Source: Allokutzneria sp. NRRL B-24872
GTDB lineage: Bacteria > Actinomycetota > Actinomycetes > Mycobacteriales > Pseudonocardiaceae
Length of the DNA: 64,000 nt
Direction of reading: 5' to 3'
Assembly: GCF_002155965.1 (NCBI RefSeq)
Contig: NZ_MUMH01000006.1
Coordinates: 1 to 64,000, forward strand
Part shown: positions 56,498 through 64,000 of the stretch, piece by piece
How the letters are laid out: each line of letters begins with the position of its first letter
How positions within the stretch are numbered: position 1 is the stretch's first letter
Notes under the pieces: model-generated
The model's database searches: none
Seen by the model: the letters and a program-made list of their open reading frames with translations, nothing else
Told to the model about the DNA's origin: nothing
Made by a program: the position numbers and the translations under genes

Positions 56498-57646
56498 GTG
56501 CCGACGTCCACGCCAGCGGACGAGACCTTGGCATCGACGATGGCCCCGCTGTGGCGCGGAGCGGTGCTGTTCCGGGTCGGCACCCTTGTCTTCGCCACCA
56601 CGGGAGTTCTCCTTCACCAGAGCGAGTACCAGCGGCAATGGCTGGGATGGCTGGTCCTCGGGGTGATGGCGGGCTGGACCGTCTTCACCGCGTACGCCTA
56701 CAGCAGGGAGCCCGGGCGCCGAGCCCCGATCGTCGTCGTCGACGTCCTGCTCACACTCGTTCTCATCGGCTTGTCCGCGCTCGTTCTGGATAGGGCATAT
56801 CTGGAGACGCCGAAGCCGACGATCACCACGGTCTGGGGCGCGAGTTCCGTGGTGGCGGCCGCGGTGCAGGGCGGGCAGTTGAGCGGCCTGCTGGCGGGCG
56901 CCGTCAACGCGCTGGTCTCGTTCACAGTGCGGGGATACTTCACCTTCGACATCGCCAGGGACTCGATGCTGCTCGTCGCGGTCGGCTTCGTGATCGGGAT
57001 GGCGTCGACCACCGCGCGGCGCTCCGCGATGCAGCTGCACCAGGCGCTGCGCGCGCAGGCCGCGACGGCGGAACGCGAACGGCTCGCGCGGTCGATCCAC
57101 GACGGCGTGCTCCAAGTCCTTGCACGGGTCCGCACGCGCGGCGCGGCGGTCACGGGGGAGACCGCGGAGCTGGCCCAGCTGGCGGGGGAGCAGGAGGTCG
57201 CGCTCCGCTCGCTGATCTCGGCGGCTCCGCCGGACTCCAGCGTCGACGGGGAGAGCGACCTCGGCCCGCTGCTCCAGGTCCTGGCGACGCCCAGGGTGCA
57301 GGTCTCGACGCCCGCGACGGCGGTGAAGATGCCAACGAGCACCGCGACCGAGCTGGTGGCGATCACGCGCGAAGCGCTGAGCAACGTGGACAAGCACGCC
57401 GGGCCGGATGCGCGGGCCTGGGTGCTGTTGGAGGACTTGGGCGAGGACGTGGTGCTCAGCGTGCGGGACGACGGCCCCGGCATCCCGGAGGGGCGGCTCG
57501 CCCAGGCGGAGGCCGAGGGCCGGATGGGTGTGTCGCGCTCGATCCGCGGGCGCGTCACCGACCTCGGTGGGAGCCTGGCGCTGCTGACCTCCCCTGGGGA
57601 CGGGGTCGAGTGGGAGATCAAGGTGCGGCGAGGGGGAACAGGATGA
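56498..57646 (+). CDS. Sensor histidine kinase
   Basis: GTG 56498 is chosen for the GGGAGGGGG site (56483-56491) upstream. A frame opening exists further 5' but crosses other genes. The 382-residue protein has four to five N-terminal helices. A HisKA_3-like segment then carries the phospho-His in ERLARSIHDGVLQVLARVR, followed by HATPase motifs REALSNVDKHAG and VVLSVRDDGPGIPEG. It lacks a large external sensor. It is followed by a response regulator (ATGA overlap) and a DUF1707 protein. This is a kinase-regulator operon common in actinobacteria. Confidence 0.88.
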   Translation: MPTSTPADETLASTMAPLWRGAVLFRVGTLVFATTGVLLHQSEYQRQWLGWLVLGVMAGWTVFTAYAYSREPGRRAPIVVVDVLLTLVLIGLSALVLDRAYLETPKPTITTVWGASSVVAAAVQGGQLSGLLAGAVNALVSFTVRGYFTFDIARDSMLLVAVGFVIGMASTTARRSAMQLHQALRAQAATAERERLARSIHDGVLQVLARVRTRGAAVTGETAELAQLAGEQEVALRSLISAAPPDSSVDGESDLGPLLQVLATPRVQVSTPATAVKMPTSTATELVAITREALSNVDKHAGPDARAWVLLEDLGEDVVLSVRDDGPGIPEGRLAQAEAEGRMGVSRSIRGRVTDLGGSLALLTSPGDGVEWEIKVRRGGTG

Positions 57647-58320
57647 CCGAGGCGGAGACAGCCGCGGTGTCGGTGATGGTCGTCGACGACCACCCGATCT
57701 GGCGCAACGGAGTGGCGCGGGACCTGGCCGAACGCGGGTTCGAGGTCAGGGCGACCGCCAGCGACGGCGACGCGGCCGTGCGGATCGCGCGCACGGTGCG
57801 GCCGGCCGTGGTGCTGATGGACCTGAACATGGGCACGAGCACGGGTGTGGAGGCCACCGGCCGGATCACCACCGAGCTGCCGGGGACCAGGGTGCTCGTG
57901 CTCTCGGCCAGCGGCGAGCACACCGACGTGCTGGAGGCGGTGAAGGCGGGCGCTTCCGGCTACCTGCTGAAGTCCGCGTCGGTCGAGGAGCTGGTCGACG
58001 CCGTGCGGCGGACCGCGAACGGGGACGCCGTGTTCACCGCCGGGCTGGCCGGGCTGGTGCTGGGCGAGTACCGGCGGATGGCCGCGACCGGGCCCGGCGC
58101 CGACCCCGCCACGCCCAGGCTGAGCGAGCGCGAGACCGAGGTGCTGCGCCTGGTCGCCAAGGGCCTGACCGCGCGGCAGATCGCCGACCGCCTGGTGATC
58201 TCCCACCGCACGGTCGAGAACCACGTGCAGTCCACGCTGCGCAAGCTCCAGCTGCACAACCGGGTCGAGCTGGCCCGCTACGCGATCGAGCACGGACTGG
58301 ACGGGGACCCGGATGAGTGA
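57643..58320 (+). CDS. NarL/LuxR-family response regulator
   Basis: This 225-residue regulator overlaps its kinase by four bases (ATGA). Receiver: VMVVDDHPIWRNGV, phospho-Asp in VVLMDLNMGTSTG, VLVLSASGEHTD and YLLKSASVEEL. HTH: LSERETEVLRLVAKGLTARQIADRLVISHRTVENHV. Target genes are not evident. The downstream DUF1707 gene overlaps by eight bases, so it is part of the operon and may act with this pair at the membrane. Confidence 0.92.
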   Translation: MTEAETAAVSVMVVDDHPIWRNGVARDLAERGFEVRATASDGDAAVRIARTVRPAVVLMDLNMGTSTGVEATGRITTELPGTRVLVLSASGEHTDVLEAVKAGASGYLLKSASVEELVDAVRRTANGDAVFTAGLAGLVLGEYRRMAATGPGADPATPRLSERETEVLRLVAKGLTARQIADRLVISHRTVENHVQSTLRKLQLHNRVELARYAIEHGLDGDPDE

Positions 58321-58888
58321 CCGCGACCTGCGCGTCTCCGACGCCGAGCGGCAGCACGTGCTCGGTCTGCTGGAACGCGCCGTCGGCCAGGGCAGGCTGT
58401 CGCTGTCGGACTTCTCCGAGCGCTCCAACCGCGCGACGGGCGCCGTCGTCCGCGCCGAGCTCAACGCGGTGCTGATGGACATCCCCGGGATGGTGCTCGA
58501 CACCGCCGCCGCCAAGGGCTCGTTGGAGCTGCGGCACACCGGCTCCACCGTGCAGCGCAGCGGGCGTTGGGTGGTGCCGAGGACGGTGGTGCTGCGCGGG
58601 AATCTCGGCTCCAGCCGCCTGGACTTCACCGAGGCGGTGATCGCGGAGCCGATGGTCACCGTTGAGCTGGACAGCACGGCGGGCTCGACCACCCTGGTGC
58701 TGCCGCACGGCGCGACGGTGAACATCGACGAGCTCACGCCCGTGATGTCCACCGTGACCGACAAGGTGGGGCCCGGCGATCACCGCGGCACCCCGCACTT
58801 CCTGCTGACCGGCACGCTGCGGATGGGCTCGCTGAGCATCCTGCCGCCGCCGAAGAAGAAGCGCGGTCTGCGAAGGTTCTTCAGCTAG
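58313..58888 (+). CDS. DUF1707 domain protein
   Basis: This 191-residue protein opens with the DUF1707 SHOCT-like segment: DRDLRVSDAERQHVLGLLERAVGQGRLSLSDFSERSNRATGA. The rest is a beta-rich domain (VLRGNLGSSRLDFTEAVIAEPMVTVELDSTAGSTTLVLPHG) ending in a basic tail (PKKKKRGLRRFFS). DUF1707 proteins are frequent partners of envelope-related two-component systems in actinobacteria. Function unknown. No membrane helix here, so the basic tail may hold it near the membrane. It ends overlapping the convergent methyltransferase by four bases. Confidence 0.83.
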   Translation: MSDRDLRVSDAERQHVLGLLERAVGQGRLSLSDFSERSNRATGAVVRAELNAVLMDIPGMVLDTAAAKGSLELRHTGSTVQRSGRWVVPRTVVLRGNLGSSRLDFTEAVIAEPMVTVELDSTAGSTTLVLPHGATVNIDELTPVMSTVTDKVGPGDHRGTPHFLLTGTLRMGSLSILPPPKKKRGLRRFFS

Positions 58889-59706
58889 TTCTTGGTGGCG
58901 CGCAAGGCGAACAGCAACGGGATGCGCGGTTCGCCCTCCGGCAGCCGCCACCACCCGGGCTCGGTCTGCTCCATGTGCGGCCAGCGCGGCCACTGGATCT
59001 GCTCGGTCTCGCGCAGCCCTTCGATCCGCAGTCCGGCTCCGGCCAGCGCGGTGACCAGGTCGCCGACCCCGTGCCGCCACTCGTAGGCCCGCGTCGAGCC
59101 CGCCAGCGCCGGGCCGTCCGTGTAGGTGTGGGTGGAGTTCTTCTCGATCGCACCCCTGCCGCTGAGGTAGTCGTTGCGCAGCAACAGGTTCGGGCCGTCG
59201 TCGCCGTTCTGGCTCGGGCCGAGCGCGTTGAGCAGCGGGTGGAAGTCCACCACGTAGACCAGCCCGCCGGGGTTGAGCAGGTCAGCCACCACGGACGCCC
59301 ACGCGGGCAGATCGGGCAGGTAGCAGAGCGAGCCCTTCGCCGTGTAGACGACGTCGAAACGCCGTCCTCCCAGGGCTTCCACCGCGTCGTAGACGTTGGC
59401 GCGCACGAACTCCACGTCGTCGCCGTCGCGCTGGGCACGAGCTCGGGCCTCGTCGATCGCGGCTCCGGCGAGGTCGAGTCCCACCGCCCTCGCTCCCCGT
59501 CGCGCGAACGCCACCACGTCCACGCCCAGGTGGCACTGGAGCGTCAGCACGTCCCGGTCGGCCAGTTCGCCGAGGTCCGCCCACTCCCAGTCCGCGAACC
59601 ACGTCTCCGGATCGCGTTGGTAGAACCGGCTTTCCGCGTGGATGGGCGTGCGCGCGTCCCAGTTCGCCTCGTTCGCCCGCATCATGCGCTCGGTGCCGCT
59701 GTCCAC
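58885..59706 (-). CDS. Class I SAM-dependent methyltransferase
   Basis: This 273-residue protein starts at GTG 59706. It has the methyltransferase fold: DVLTLQCHLGVDVVAFARRGARAVGLDLAGAAIDEAR (motif I, in which the usual GxGxG is replaced by QCHLGVD). Then come VEFVRANVYDAV and RFDVVYTAKGSLCYLPD. It lies convergent to the DUF1707 gene and upstream of ptsI on the same strand. The QCHxGxD pattern is seen in small-molecule methyltransferases of this group. No substrate can be assigned. Confidence 0.85.
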   Translation of the reverse strand: MDSGTERMMRANEANWDARTPIHAESRFYQRDPETWFADWEWADLGELADRDVLTLQCHLGVDVVAFARRGARAVGLDLAGAAIDEARARAQRDGDDVEFVRANVYDAVEALGGRRFDVVYTAKGSLCYLPDLPAWASVVADLLNPGGLVYVVDFHPLLNALGPSQNGDDGPNLLLRNDYLSGRGAIEKNSTHTYTDGPALAGSTRAYEWRHGVGDLVTALAGAGLRIEGLRETEQIQWPRWPHMEQTEPGWWRLPEGEPRIPLLFALRATKN

Positions 59707-59778
59707 TCCGCGAGCCTAGGTCGCTCCGCGAGGTCGCCAGAGGTTGCTGTGCTTGAAGACCGGCAAACTCCTACAGCG

Positions 59779-61422
59779 TCAAAGCCCAAGGGCTGCGCGG
59801 GCGACCTCCCGGGCCTGAGCGGGGTCCTTCGCGGCGAGCGCGGCACGGGCGGCCTCGCGGCACGCGTCCACCGTCACCCCACCGAGAGTCGAGCCCACGC
59901 GCGCCAACGCCGCCGCGTTCATCGACAGGCTGGTCACGCCGAGGCCCACCAGCACGCACCCCAGCGCGGGATCTGCGGCGGCCTCGCCGCACACGCCGAC
60001 GGGCTTGCCCAGCTCAACGCCCGCCTCGCCGACCAAAGCGATCAAGCGCAGCAGCGCGGGCTGCCAGGGGTCGTTGAGCGAGGCCAGCGCGCCGAGCATG
60101 CGGTCGGCGGCGAAGACGTACTGCGCGAGGTCGTTGGTGCCCAGGCTGACGAAGTCGACCTCGGCGAGGATCTCCTTGGCGGACAGGGCAGCCGCCGGGA
60201 TCTCGATCATCACGCCCGCTCGGGGCAGCCCGGCGGCGCGGACGCGCTCGGCGAACCAGGCGGCTTCCTCGGCCGTCGCGACCATGGGCGCCATCACCGA
60301 GACCTCGGCGCCGGAGTCCTCGGCCGCCGCCGCGATCGCTTCGAGCTGGCGGTCGAGCACGCCCTGCTGCTCGCGGCCGATGCGCAGGCCGCGGACGCCG
60401 AGCGCGGGGTTGGGCTCGTCCTCCGGCGTCAGGAACGGCAACGGCTTGTCGGCGCCCGCGTCGAGGGTGCGGACGACGACCGGCTTGCCCTGGAACGGCG
60501 ACAGGACCTTGGCGTAGGCGGCGCGCTGCGCTTCGACGGACGGTTCGGTCGTGGCGGAGAGGTAGCAGAACTCCGTGCGGAACAGCCCGACGCCTTCAGC
60601 GCCCGCGGCGACCGACGTGGCGGCGTCCTCGGCGGAACCGACGTTGGCGATGATCTTGACGCGCTGGCCGTCGGAGGTGCGGCCGACGCCGTCCCACTCG
60701 GGCTCGGCCTGCACCGCGGCGGCGACGACCTCGACGGGACCGTCGGGGACCTCGACCGAGCCGGTCGCGCCGTCGACGATCAGCCCTTCGGCGTCCAGCG
60801 CGAGGACTCCGCGCACGGCGACCACGGCGGGAATGCCGAGCGAGCGGGCGAGGATCGCGGTGTGGCTGGTCGGACCGCCCTCCTCGGTGACGAGCGCGAG
60901 CACCTTGGCGGGGTCCAGCCCCGCGGTGTCGGCGGGCGCGAGGTCGCGGGCCACGAGCACGCTCGGACCGGCCAGCTCGGGCACGCCGGGCGGGTCGATG
61001 CCGAGCAGTTCGGCGACGATCCGGTCGCGCACGTCGCGGACGTCCTGCGCGCGCTCGGCGAGGTAGCCGCCAGCGGCTTCGAGCGAGGCGGCGAAGACGT
61101 TGGCCGCCTCGAAGACGGCGCGCGGGGCGGGCAGGGCGCGCTCGCGCACGAGCTTGGCGGCCTGCTTGGCGAGCGCCGGGTCCGTGGCCATCGCGGCGGT
61201 GGTCTCCAGGACCGCGCGGGAGTCGCCCTCGACGGTGGCGGCCTTGGCGGTGAGCCGGTCGGCGACGGCGGCCGCCGCCGGGGCGATGCGGCCCGCCTCG
61301 GCCTCGACGTCGGTGGGCGCGGGGACCGCCGACGGCTCACCCAGCGGTTCGGCGACGCGGACGACGGGACCCGAGGCCCGGCCGGGGCTGACACCGACAC
61401 CTGTGAGCTGCAACGCTGCCAT
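59779..61422 (-). CDS. ptsI: Phosphoenolpyruvate-protein phosphotransferase (PTS enzyme I)
   Basis: This 547-residue enzyme I starts at ATG 61422. It has the phospho-His site in GGPTSHTAILARSLGIPAVV, FRTEFCYLSATTEPSVEAQ, KPLPFLTPEDEPNPALGVRGLR, MAPMVATAEEAAWFAERV, FVSLGTNDLAQYVFAADR and the final VCGEAAADPALGCVLVGLG. These mark the PEP-binding C-terminal barrel. It passes phosphate from PEP to HPr for sugar uptake. ptsH is not adjacent. The start region is covered by a DasR-type palindrome, consistent with GlcNAc-dependent control as in streptomycetes. Leaderless promoter suspected. Confidence 0.95.
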   Translation of the reverse strand: MAALQLTGVGVSPGRASGPVVRVAEPLGEPSAVPAPTDVEAEAGRIAPAAAAVADRLTAKAATVEGDSRAVLETTAAMATDPALAKQAAKLVRERALPAPRAVFEAANVFAASLEAAGGYLAERAQDVRDVRDRIVAELLGIDPPGVPELAGPSVLVARDLAPADTAGLDPAKVLALVTEEGGPTSHTAILARSLGIPAVVAVRGVLALDAEGLIVDGATGSVEVPDGPVEVVAAAVQAEPEWDGVGRTSDGQRVKIIANVGSAEDAATSVAAGAEGVGLFRTEFCYLSATTEPSVEAQRAAYAKVLSPFQGKPVVVRTLDAGADKPLPFLTPEDEPNPALGVRGLRIGREQQGVLDRQLEAIAAAAEDSGAEVSVMAPMVATAEEAAWFAERVRAAGLPRAGVMIEIPAAALSAKEILAEVDFVSLGTNDLAQYVFAADRMLGALASLNDPWQPALLRLIALVGEAGVELGKPVGVCGEAAADPALGCVLVGLGVTSLSMNAAALARVGSTLGGVTVDACREAARAALAAKDPAQAREVARAALGL

Positions 61423-61436
61423 GGTCTAGACCATAC
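61420..61436. promoter_or_regulatory. DasR-like site over ptsI promoter and start codon
   Basis: TGGTCTAGACCA (61422-61433) is a perfect palindrome and the core of the DasR responsive element ACTGGTCTAGACCACT. It overlaps the ATG start (61420-61422). On the minus strand TATGGT, seven bases before the ATG, could be the -10 of a leaderless transcript, so repressor binding would block both. DasR responds to glucosamine-6-phosphate. Confidence 0.8.
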
Positions 61437-61561
61437 CGAACCTCGGACCAGCGTCAATGCCGACATCGGAGCAACTAATCATCACCCCAGGTCACCCGGA
61501 AGAGTTACGGAGGGCGACCACCGCGCAGCCCAGCGTCATCGGCAGCCTAGGCTCCGGCGGC

Positions 61562-61657
61562 ATGAGCACCGAAACCCGATCCCGCCGCATCCGCCTGATC
61601 GCCGGACTCGTCCTGCTGGCCATGGTGCTGTCGCCGTTGGCCTTCCTGCTGGCCTGA
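61562..61657 (+). CDS. Tiny membrane peptide, 31 residues
   Basis: This very short frame (STETRSRRIRLIAGLVLLAM, then VLSPLAFLLA) has a basic N-terminus and one transmembrane helix. The ATG at 61562 has a TAGGCT box (61548-61553) eight bases upstream, matching the leaderless pattern of verified-looking genes in this window. It lies between the divergent ptsI promoter region and the convergent rbsD. Size makes it easily missed. It could be a regulatory or transporter-associated microprotein, or chance. Confidence 0.5.
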   Translation: MSTETRSRRIRLIAGLVLLAMVLSPLAFLLA

Positions 61658-61674
61658 GTGGTTGGCCCGAGCGA

Positions 61675-62064
61675 CTAGAACGGCACCCCGCACCGCAGGA
61701 CCACGTTCGCGTAGGGACTGGCCTCGCCGGTCCGCACCACCAGCTTCGCGTCGCCGAGCAGCCGCTTGAGCTCCTCGTGCGCGACGCGACGCGCCTCCGG
61801 CAGCCGCTGAGCCAGCGCCGCCGCGCAGTGCGGGTTGTCCGCGTCGATCTCCGAGGCGACGACCGCGTCCTCCACCACCAGCTCGGCCAGCAACCCGTCG
61901 AGCACCGGGAGGAAGCCCGGCACGCCGAAGGTGAAGGCCAGGTCGACGACCTGCGGTCCGGCCGGGATCGGCAACCCGCAGTCGGCGACGACCACGTGGT
62001 CGGTGTGTCCCAGCCGGGCCAGCGCGGCGCTCAGTTCGGCGTGCAGGATTCCCCTGCGCCTCAC
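61675..62064 (-). CDS. rbsD: D-ribose pyranase
   Basis: This 129-residue protein contains RRRGILHAELSAALARLGHTDHVVVADCGLPIPAG and VVDLAFTFGVPGFLPVLDGLL, the RbsD signature. His in LHAE and Asp in VADCGLP are conserved active-site positions. Near the C-terminus GEASPYANVVLRCGVPF matches. It interconverts the pyranose and furanose forms of ribose before phosphorylation. The ATG 62064 overlaps the rbsK stop by four bases. It is the last gene of the ribose operon here. Confidence 0.94.
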   Translation of the reverse strand: MRRRGILHAELSAALARLGHTDHVVVADCGLPIPAGPQVVDLAFTFGVPGFLPVLDGLLAELVVEDAVVASEIDADNPHCAAALAQRLPEARRVAHEELKRLLGDAKLVVRTGEASPYANVVLRCGVPF

Positions 62065-62957
62065 CCGATCACCTCGTCAGCGCGCGGGTACGAGGGCTGG
62101 GCCCCGTGCCGCGTCACCGACGTGGCCGCGACCCGGACCGCGAAGCGCGCGGCTTCGACCAGGTCCTCGCCAGCGGCCAATCGTCCCGCGAGCGCGCCGG
62201 TGAACGCATCGCCCGCCCCGGTCGTGTCGACCGGCTTCACCTGCGGCGACGGCACGGTACGCACTCCGGCGCGGTCAGCGATCACGGCTCCCTCGGCACC
62301 GATGGTCACCACGACCGAGCACGGCCCGATGTCCAGCAACCGCGTCGCCAGCTCCTCCGCTGAGCCCTCCGCGCCGAGCAGCCAAGCGGCCTCGTGCTCG
62401 TTGACCACCAACGGGTCCAGCGCCGCGAGCACGTCGCCCGGAAGCTCCGCGGTCGGCGACAGGTTGAGCACCGGGCGGACGCCCAGCTCCACCGCCGAAG
62501 CCACCGCGTGCGCCACCGTGGACAGCGGGATCTCCAATGACAGCACCATGACCGCCGCCTCGGCGAGCACGTCGCTGGCCGCGTCCACATCGGACTCGGC
62601 CACTGCGGAGTTCGCGCCGGGGGAGACGACGATCGAGTTCTCGCCGTCCGGGGTCACCATGATGTAGGCGTTGCCGGTGGGCCGGTCGGGCCGCGCCACG
62701 TGCGACACGTCCACGCCCGCTCCGCGCAGCGAGCCCAGCAGCAGCTCCCCGTGCTCGTCCTCACCGACCGCGCCGAGGAAGACGACGGGGGCGCCGAGCA
62801 TGCCCGCCGCCACCGCCTGGTTCGCGCCCTTGCCGCCGGGGGAGACCACGAGGTCGGCGCCCATGACGGTCTCGCCGGGCCCCGGGCGCCGGTTCAGCGC
62901 GACCACCAGGTCGGCGTTGGCCGACCCGATGACCACGACCTTCTTCTGCGCGCTCAC
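62061..62957 (-). CDS. rbsK: Ribokinase
   Basis: This 298-residue PfkB-family kinase starts at GTG 62957. It has VVVIGSANADLVVALNRRPGPGETV at the N-terminus, GGKGANQAVAAGMLG near residue 40, and the C-terminal signature VDTTGAGDAFTGALAGRL with catalytic Asp. NEHEAAWLLG binds the lid region. It phosphorylates ribose to ribose-5-phosphate after RbsD/ABC uptake. It overlaps both rbsB upstream (four bases) and rbsD downstream (four bases), so translation is coupled through the operon. Confidence 0.95.
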   Translation of the reverse strand: MSAQKKVVVIGSANADLVVALNRRPGPGETVMGADLVVSPGGKGANQAVAAGMLGAPVVFLGAVGEDEHGELLLGSLRGAGVDVSHVARPDRPTGNAYIMVTPDGENSIVVSPGANSAVAESDVDAASDVLAEAAVMVLSLEIPLSTVAHAVASAVELGVRPVLNLSPTAELPGDVLAALDPLVVNEHEAAWLLGAEGSAEELATRLLDIGPCSVVVTIGAEGAVIADRAGVRTVPSPQVKPVDTTGAGDAFTGALAGRLAAGEDLVEAARFAVRVAATSVTRHGAQPSYPRADEVIG

Positions 62958-63886
62958 TTCTTGAACTCGGCCAGGTTCTCCTTGGTGACGACCTTGACCG
63001 GCACGTCGACCTTGGCCGTGACCTGCTCGCCCTTTGCCGCCTTCACGGCCTGCTCCACGGCGAGCTTGCCCAGCTCACGCGGCTGCTGCGCGATGGTGGC
63101 GGCCATGGTGCCCGCTTCGATCGCGGCGAGGCCGTCCTCGGTGGCGTCGAAACCGACGACCTTGACGTCACGACCGCCGAGCGCCTTGATCGCGCCGAGC
63201 GCCATCTCGTCGTTCTGCGCGAACAGGCCCTTCAGCGCGGCCTGCGTCGGCAGCAGGCTGGTGGTGACCTCCAGGCCCTTGCTGCGGTCGAAGTCGGCGG
63301 CCTGCTGCGCGGCGACCTTGATGCCCGCGCTGGCCTTGATGCCGTCGGCGAAGCCCTGGCCGCGGTCGCGCGCGGCGGAGGTGCCCGGGGTGCCCTGGAG
63401 CACCACGACGTCCCCGGCGCCGCCGATGGCCTTGGCCAGCGCCTCGGCGGCCAGCTTGCCGCCCGCGACGTTGTCGGAGGCGATCTGCGAGGCGATCTTG
63501 GCGTTGTTCACCGCGCGGTCGACGGCGACGACCGGGATCTTGGCGTTCTCCGCCGCCTTGGCCGCCGGTGTCGCCTGGTCGGACTCGACGGCGTTGACGA
63601 TGATCGCCTTCACGCCCTGCGTCGTGAAGGTCTGCACCTGGTTGACCTGGGTGGCCGGGTCGTTCTGCGCGTCCTGGACCACGAGCTTCACGCCGAGGGC
63701 CTTCGCCGCTTCCTGGGCGCCGTCGCGCAGCTGCACGAAGAACGGGTTGTTCAGCGTGGAGACCGAGAGCGCCACGGTGATCTCGCCACCGGAGGAGGAG
63801 CCGCCAGCGCCGCCTCCGCACGCGGCGGTCAGCGCGAGGGTGGCCACGGCAACGGCCGCGAACGCGGACCGGCGGGTGAGCTTCAT
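62954..63886 (-). CDS. rbsB: Ribose-type ABC transporter substrate-binding lipoprotein
   Basis: ATG 63886 is chosen because AAAGGGA lies eight bases upstream. GTG 63904 is the in-frame alternative. The 310-residue precursor has a lipoprotein signal (KLTRRSAFAAVAVATLALTAACGGG) with lipid-modified Cys in TAAC. The periplasmic-binding fold follows: VALSVSTLNNPFFVQLRDGAQEAAKALGVKLVV, GVKAIIVNAVESDQATPAAKAAENAKIPVVAVDR, GLFAQNDEMALGAIKALG. It fits the RbsB family binding ribose. A second similar gene begins just upstream and ends at 63925. Confidence 0.93.
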   Translation of the reverse strand: MKLTRRSAFAAVAVATLALTAACGGGAGGSSSGGEITVALSVSTLNNPFFVQLRDGAQEAAKALGVKLVVQDAQNDPATQVNQVQTFTTQGVKAIIVNAVESDQATPAAKAAENAKIPVVAVDRAVNNAKIASQIASDNVAGGKLAAEALAKAIGGAGDVVVLQGTPGTSAARDRGQGFADGIKASAGIKVAAQQAADFDRSKGLEVTTSLLPTQAALKGLFAQNDEMALGAIKALGGRDVKVVGFDATEDGLAAIEAGTMAATIAQQPRELGKLAVEQAVKAAKGEQVTAKVDVPVKVVTKENLAEFKK

Positions 63887-63924
63887 CTGGGTTGTCCCTT
63901 TCACCTGATCAACTGATGCATCCG

Positions 63925-64000
63925 CTAGTTGCGGAAGTCCGCGACGTTGTCCTTGGTCACGACCTTGACCGGCACCTCGATCAGCTGCCGGACCTTCTCC
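63925..64000 (-). CDS. C-terminal end of a second RbsB-like binding protein, 5' part outside window
   Basis: The minus-strand frame ends EVPVKVVTKDNVADFRN*, almost the same as the rbsB tail DVPVKVVTKENLAEFKK*. It is therefore the end of a tandem paralogue of the ribose-binding protein, 38 bases upstream of rbsB. The two tails share the VPVKVVTK segment. The rest, and any ABC permease or ATPase genes, lie beyond the window. Confidence 0.75.
   Translation of the reverse strand, partial: EKVRQLIEVPVKVVTKDNVADFRN

Noticed and set aside
58975-62667. A 1230-residue plus-strand open frame across ptsI and rbs genes
   Set aside because: It overlaps several well-identified minus-strand genes in mirror frame, with Arg/Gly/His-rich low-complexity composition and no motif.

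Overview
The window reads as chromosomal DNA of a high-GC filamentous actinobacterium. Codons end mostly in G or C, several genes look leaderless (a TANNNT box 6-8 bases before an ATG or GTG), and the gene content (F420/PPOX-type flavoenzymes, DUF1707, actinobacterial dynamin-like GTPases, a DasR-type site, an N-terminal Hsp70 ATPase on a membrane stalk) fits the Pseudonocardiaceae. That family placement is inference. I see no phage, insertion sequence, CRISPR array, tRNA, rRNA or large biosynthetic cluster. This is core plus lightly accessory chromosome.

Layout. 1-6.1 kb: a DprA-like gene running off the left edge behind a perfect LexA/SOS box, a uridine-kinase-like P-loop protein, a CorC-type CBS membrane protein and a large FAD/Fe-S oxidoreductase. 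6.1-16.7 kb: a secreted SgcJ-like protein, a MarR regulator with clear operators, a Tat-exported PhoX phosphatase, a secreted small protein with a decayed tandem paralogue, an MFS permease, an SDR, a palindromic 30-bp repeat, an amidohydrolase, a VanZ-RDD fusion and a divergent nitric oxide synthase-like haem protein. 16.8-27.5 kb: trmB, a membrane-anchored Hsp70-type ATPase, a two-component system, and an overlapping run of dynamin-like GTPase, mini-GrpE and dynamin-like GTPase. 27.5-37.3 kb: pckG, endonuclease IV, then the conserved rpsF-ssb-rpsR-rplI block and dnaB. dnaB carries a class 3 intein in its P-loop and is preceded by a cluster of DnaA-box-like sites.

37.3-47.2 kb: small oxidoreductases, a serine hydrolase, an isochorismatase, an MFS pump, SoxR with a divergent PPOX target, a PRPP-synthetase-like gene, a MarR/beta-propeller divergent pair, a Doc toxin with an RHH antitoxin, and a GGDEF protein. 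47.3-54 kb is a surface-protein region: a 1042-residue exported protein of about sixteen 51-residue repeats, another exported protein, and a 738-residue beta-helix-like membrane protein. 54-64 kb: an AI-2E-type permease, a second GGDEF protein, a histidine kinase/regulator/DUF1707 operon, ptsI under an apparent DasR site, and a ribose operon (rbsD, rbsK, rbsB and the end of a second rbsB-like gene) leaving the right edge.

The items I would examine first are the NOS-like protein with substituted catalytic residues, the Hsp70/GrpE/double-dynamin group, the class 3 DnaB intein with the DnaA-box cluster, the LexA-boxed DprA-like gene, and the 51-residue repeat protein.
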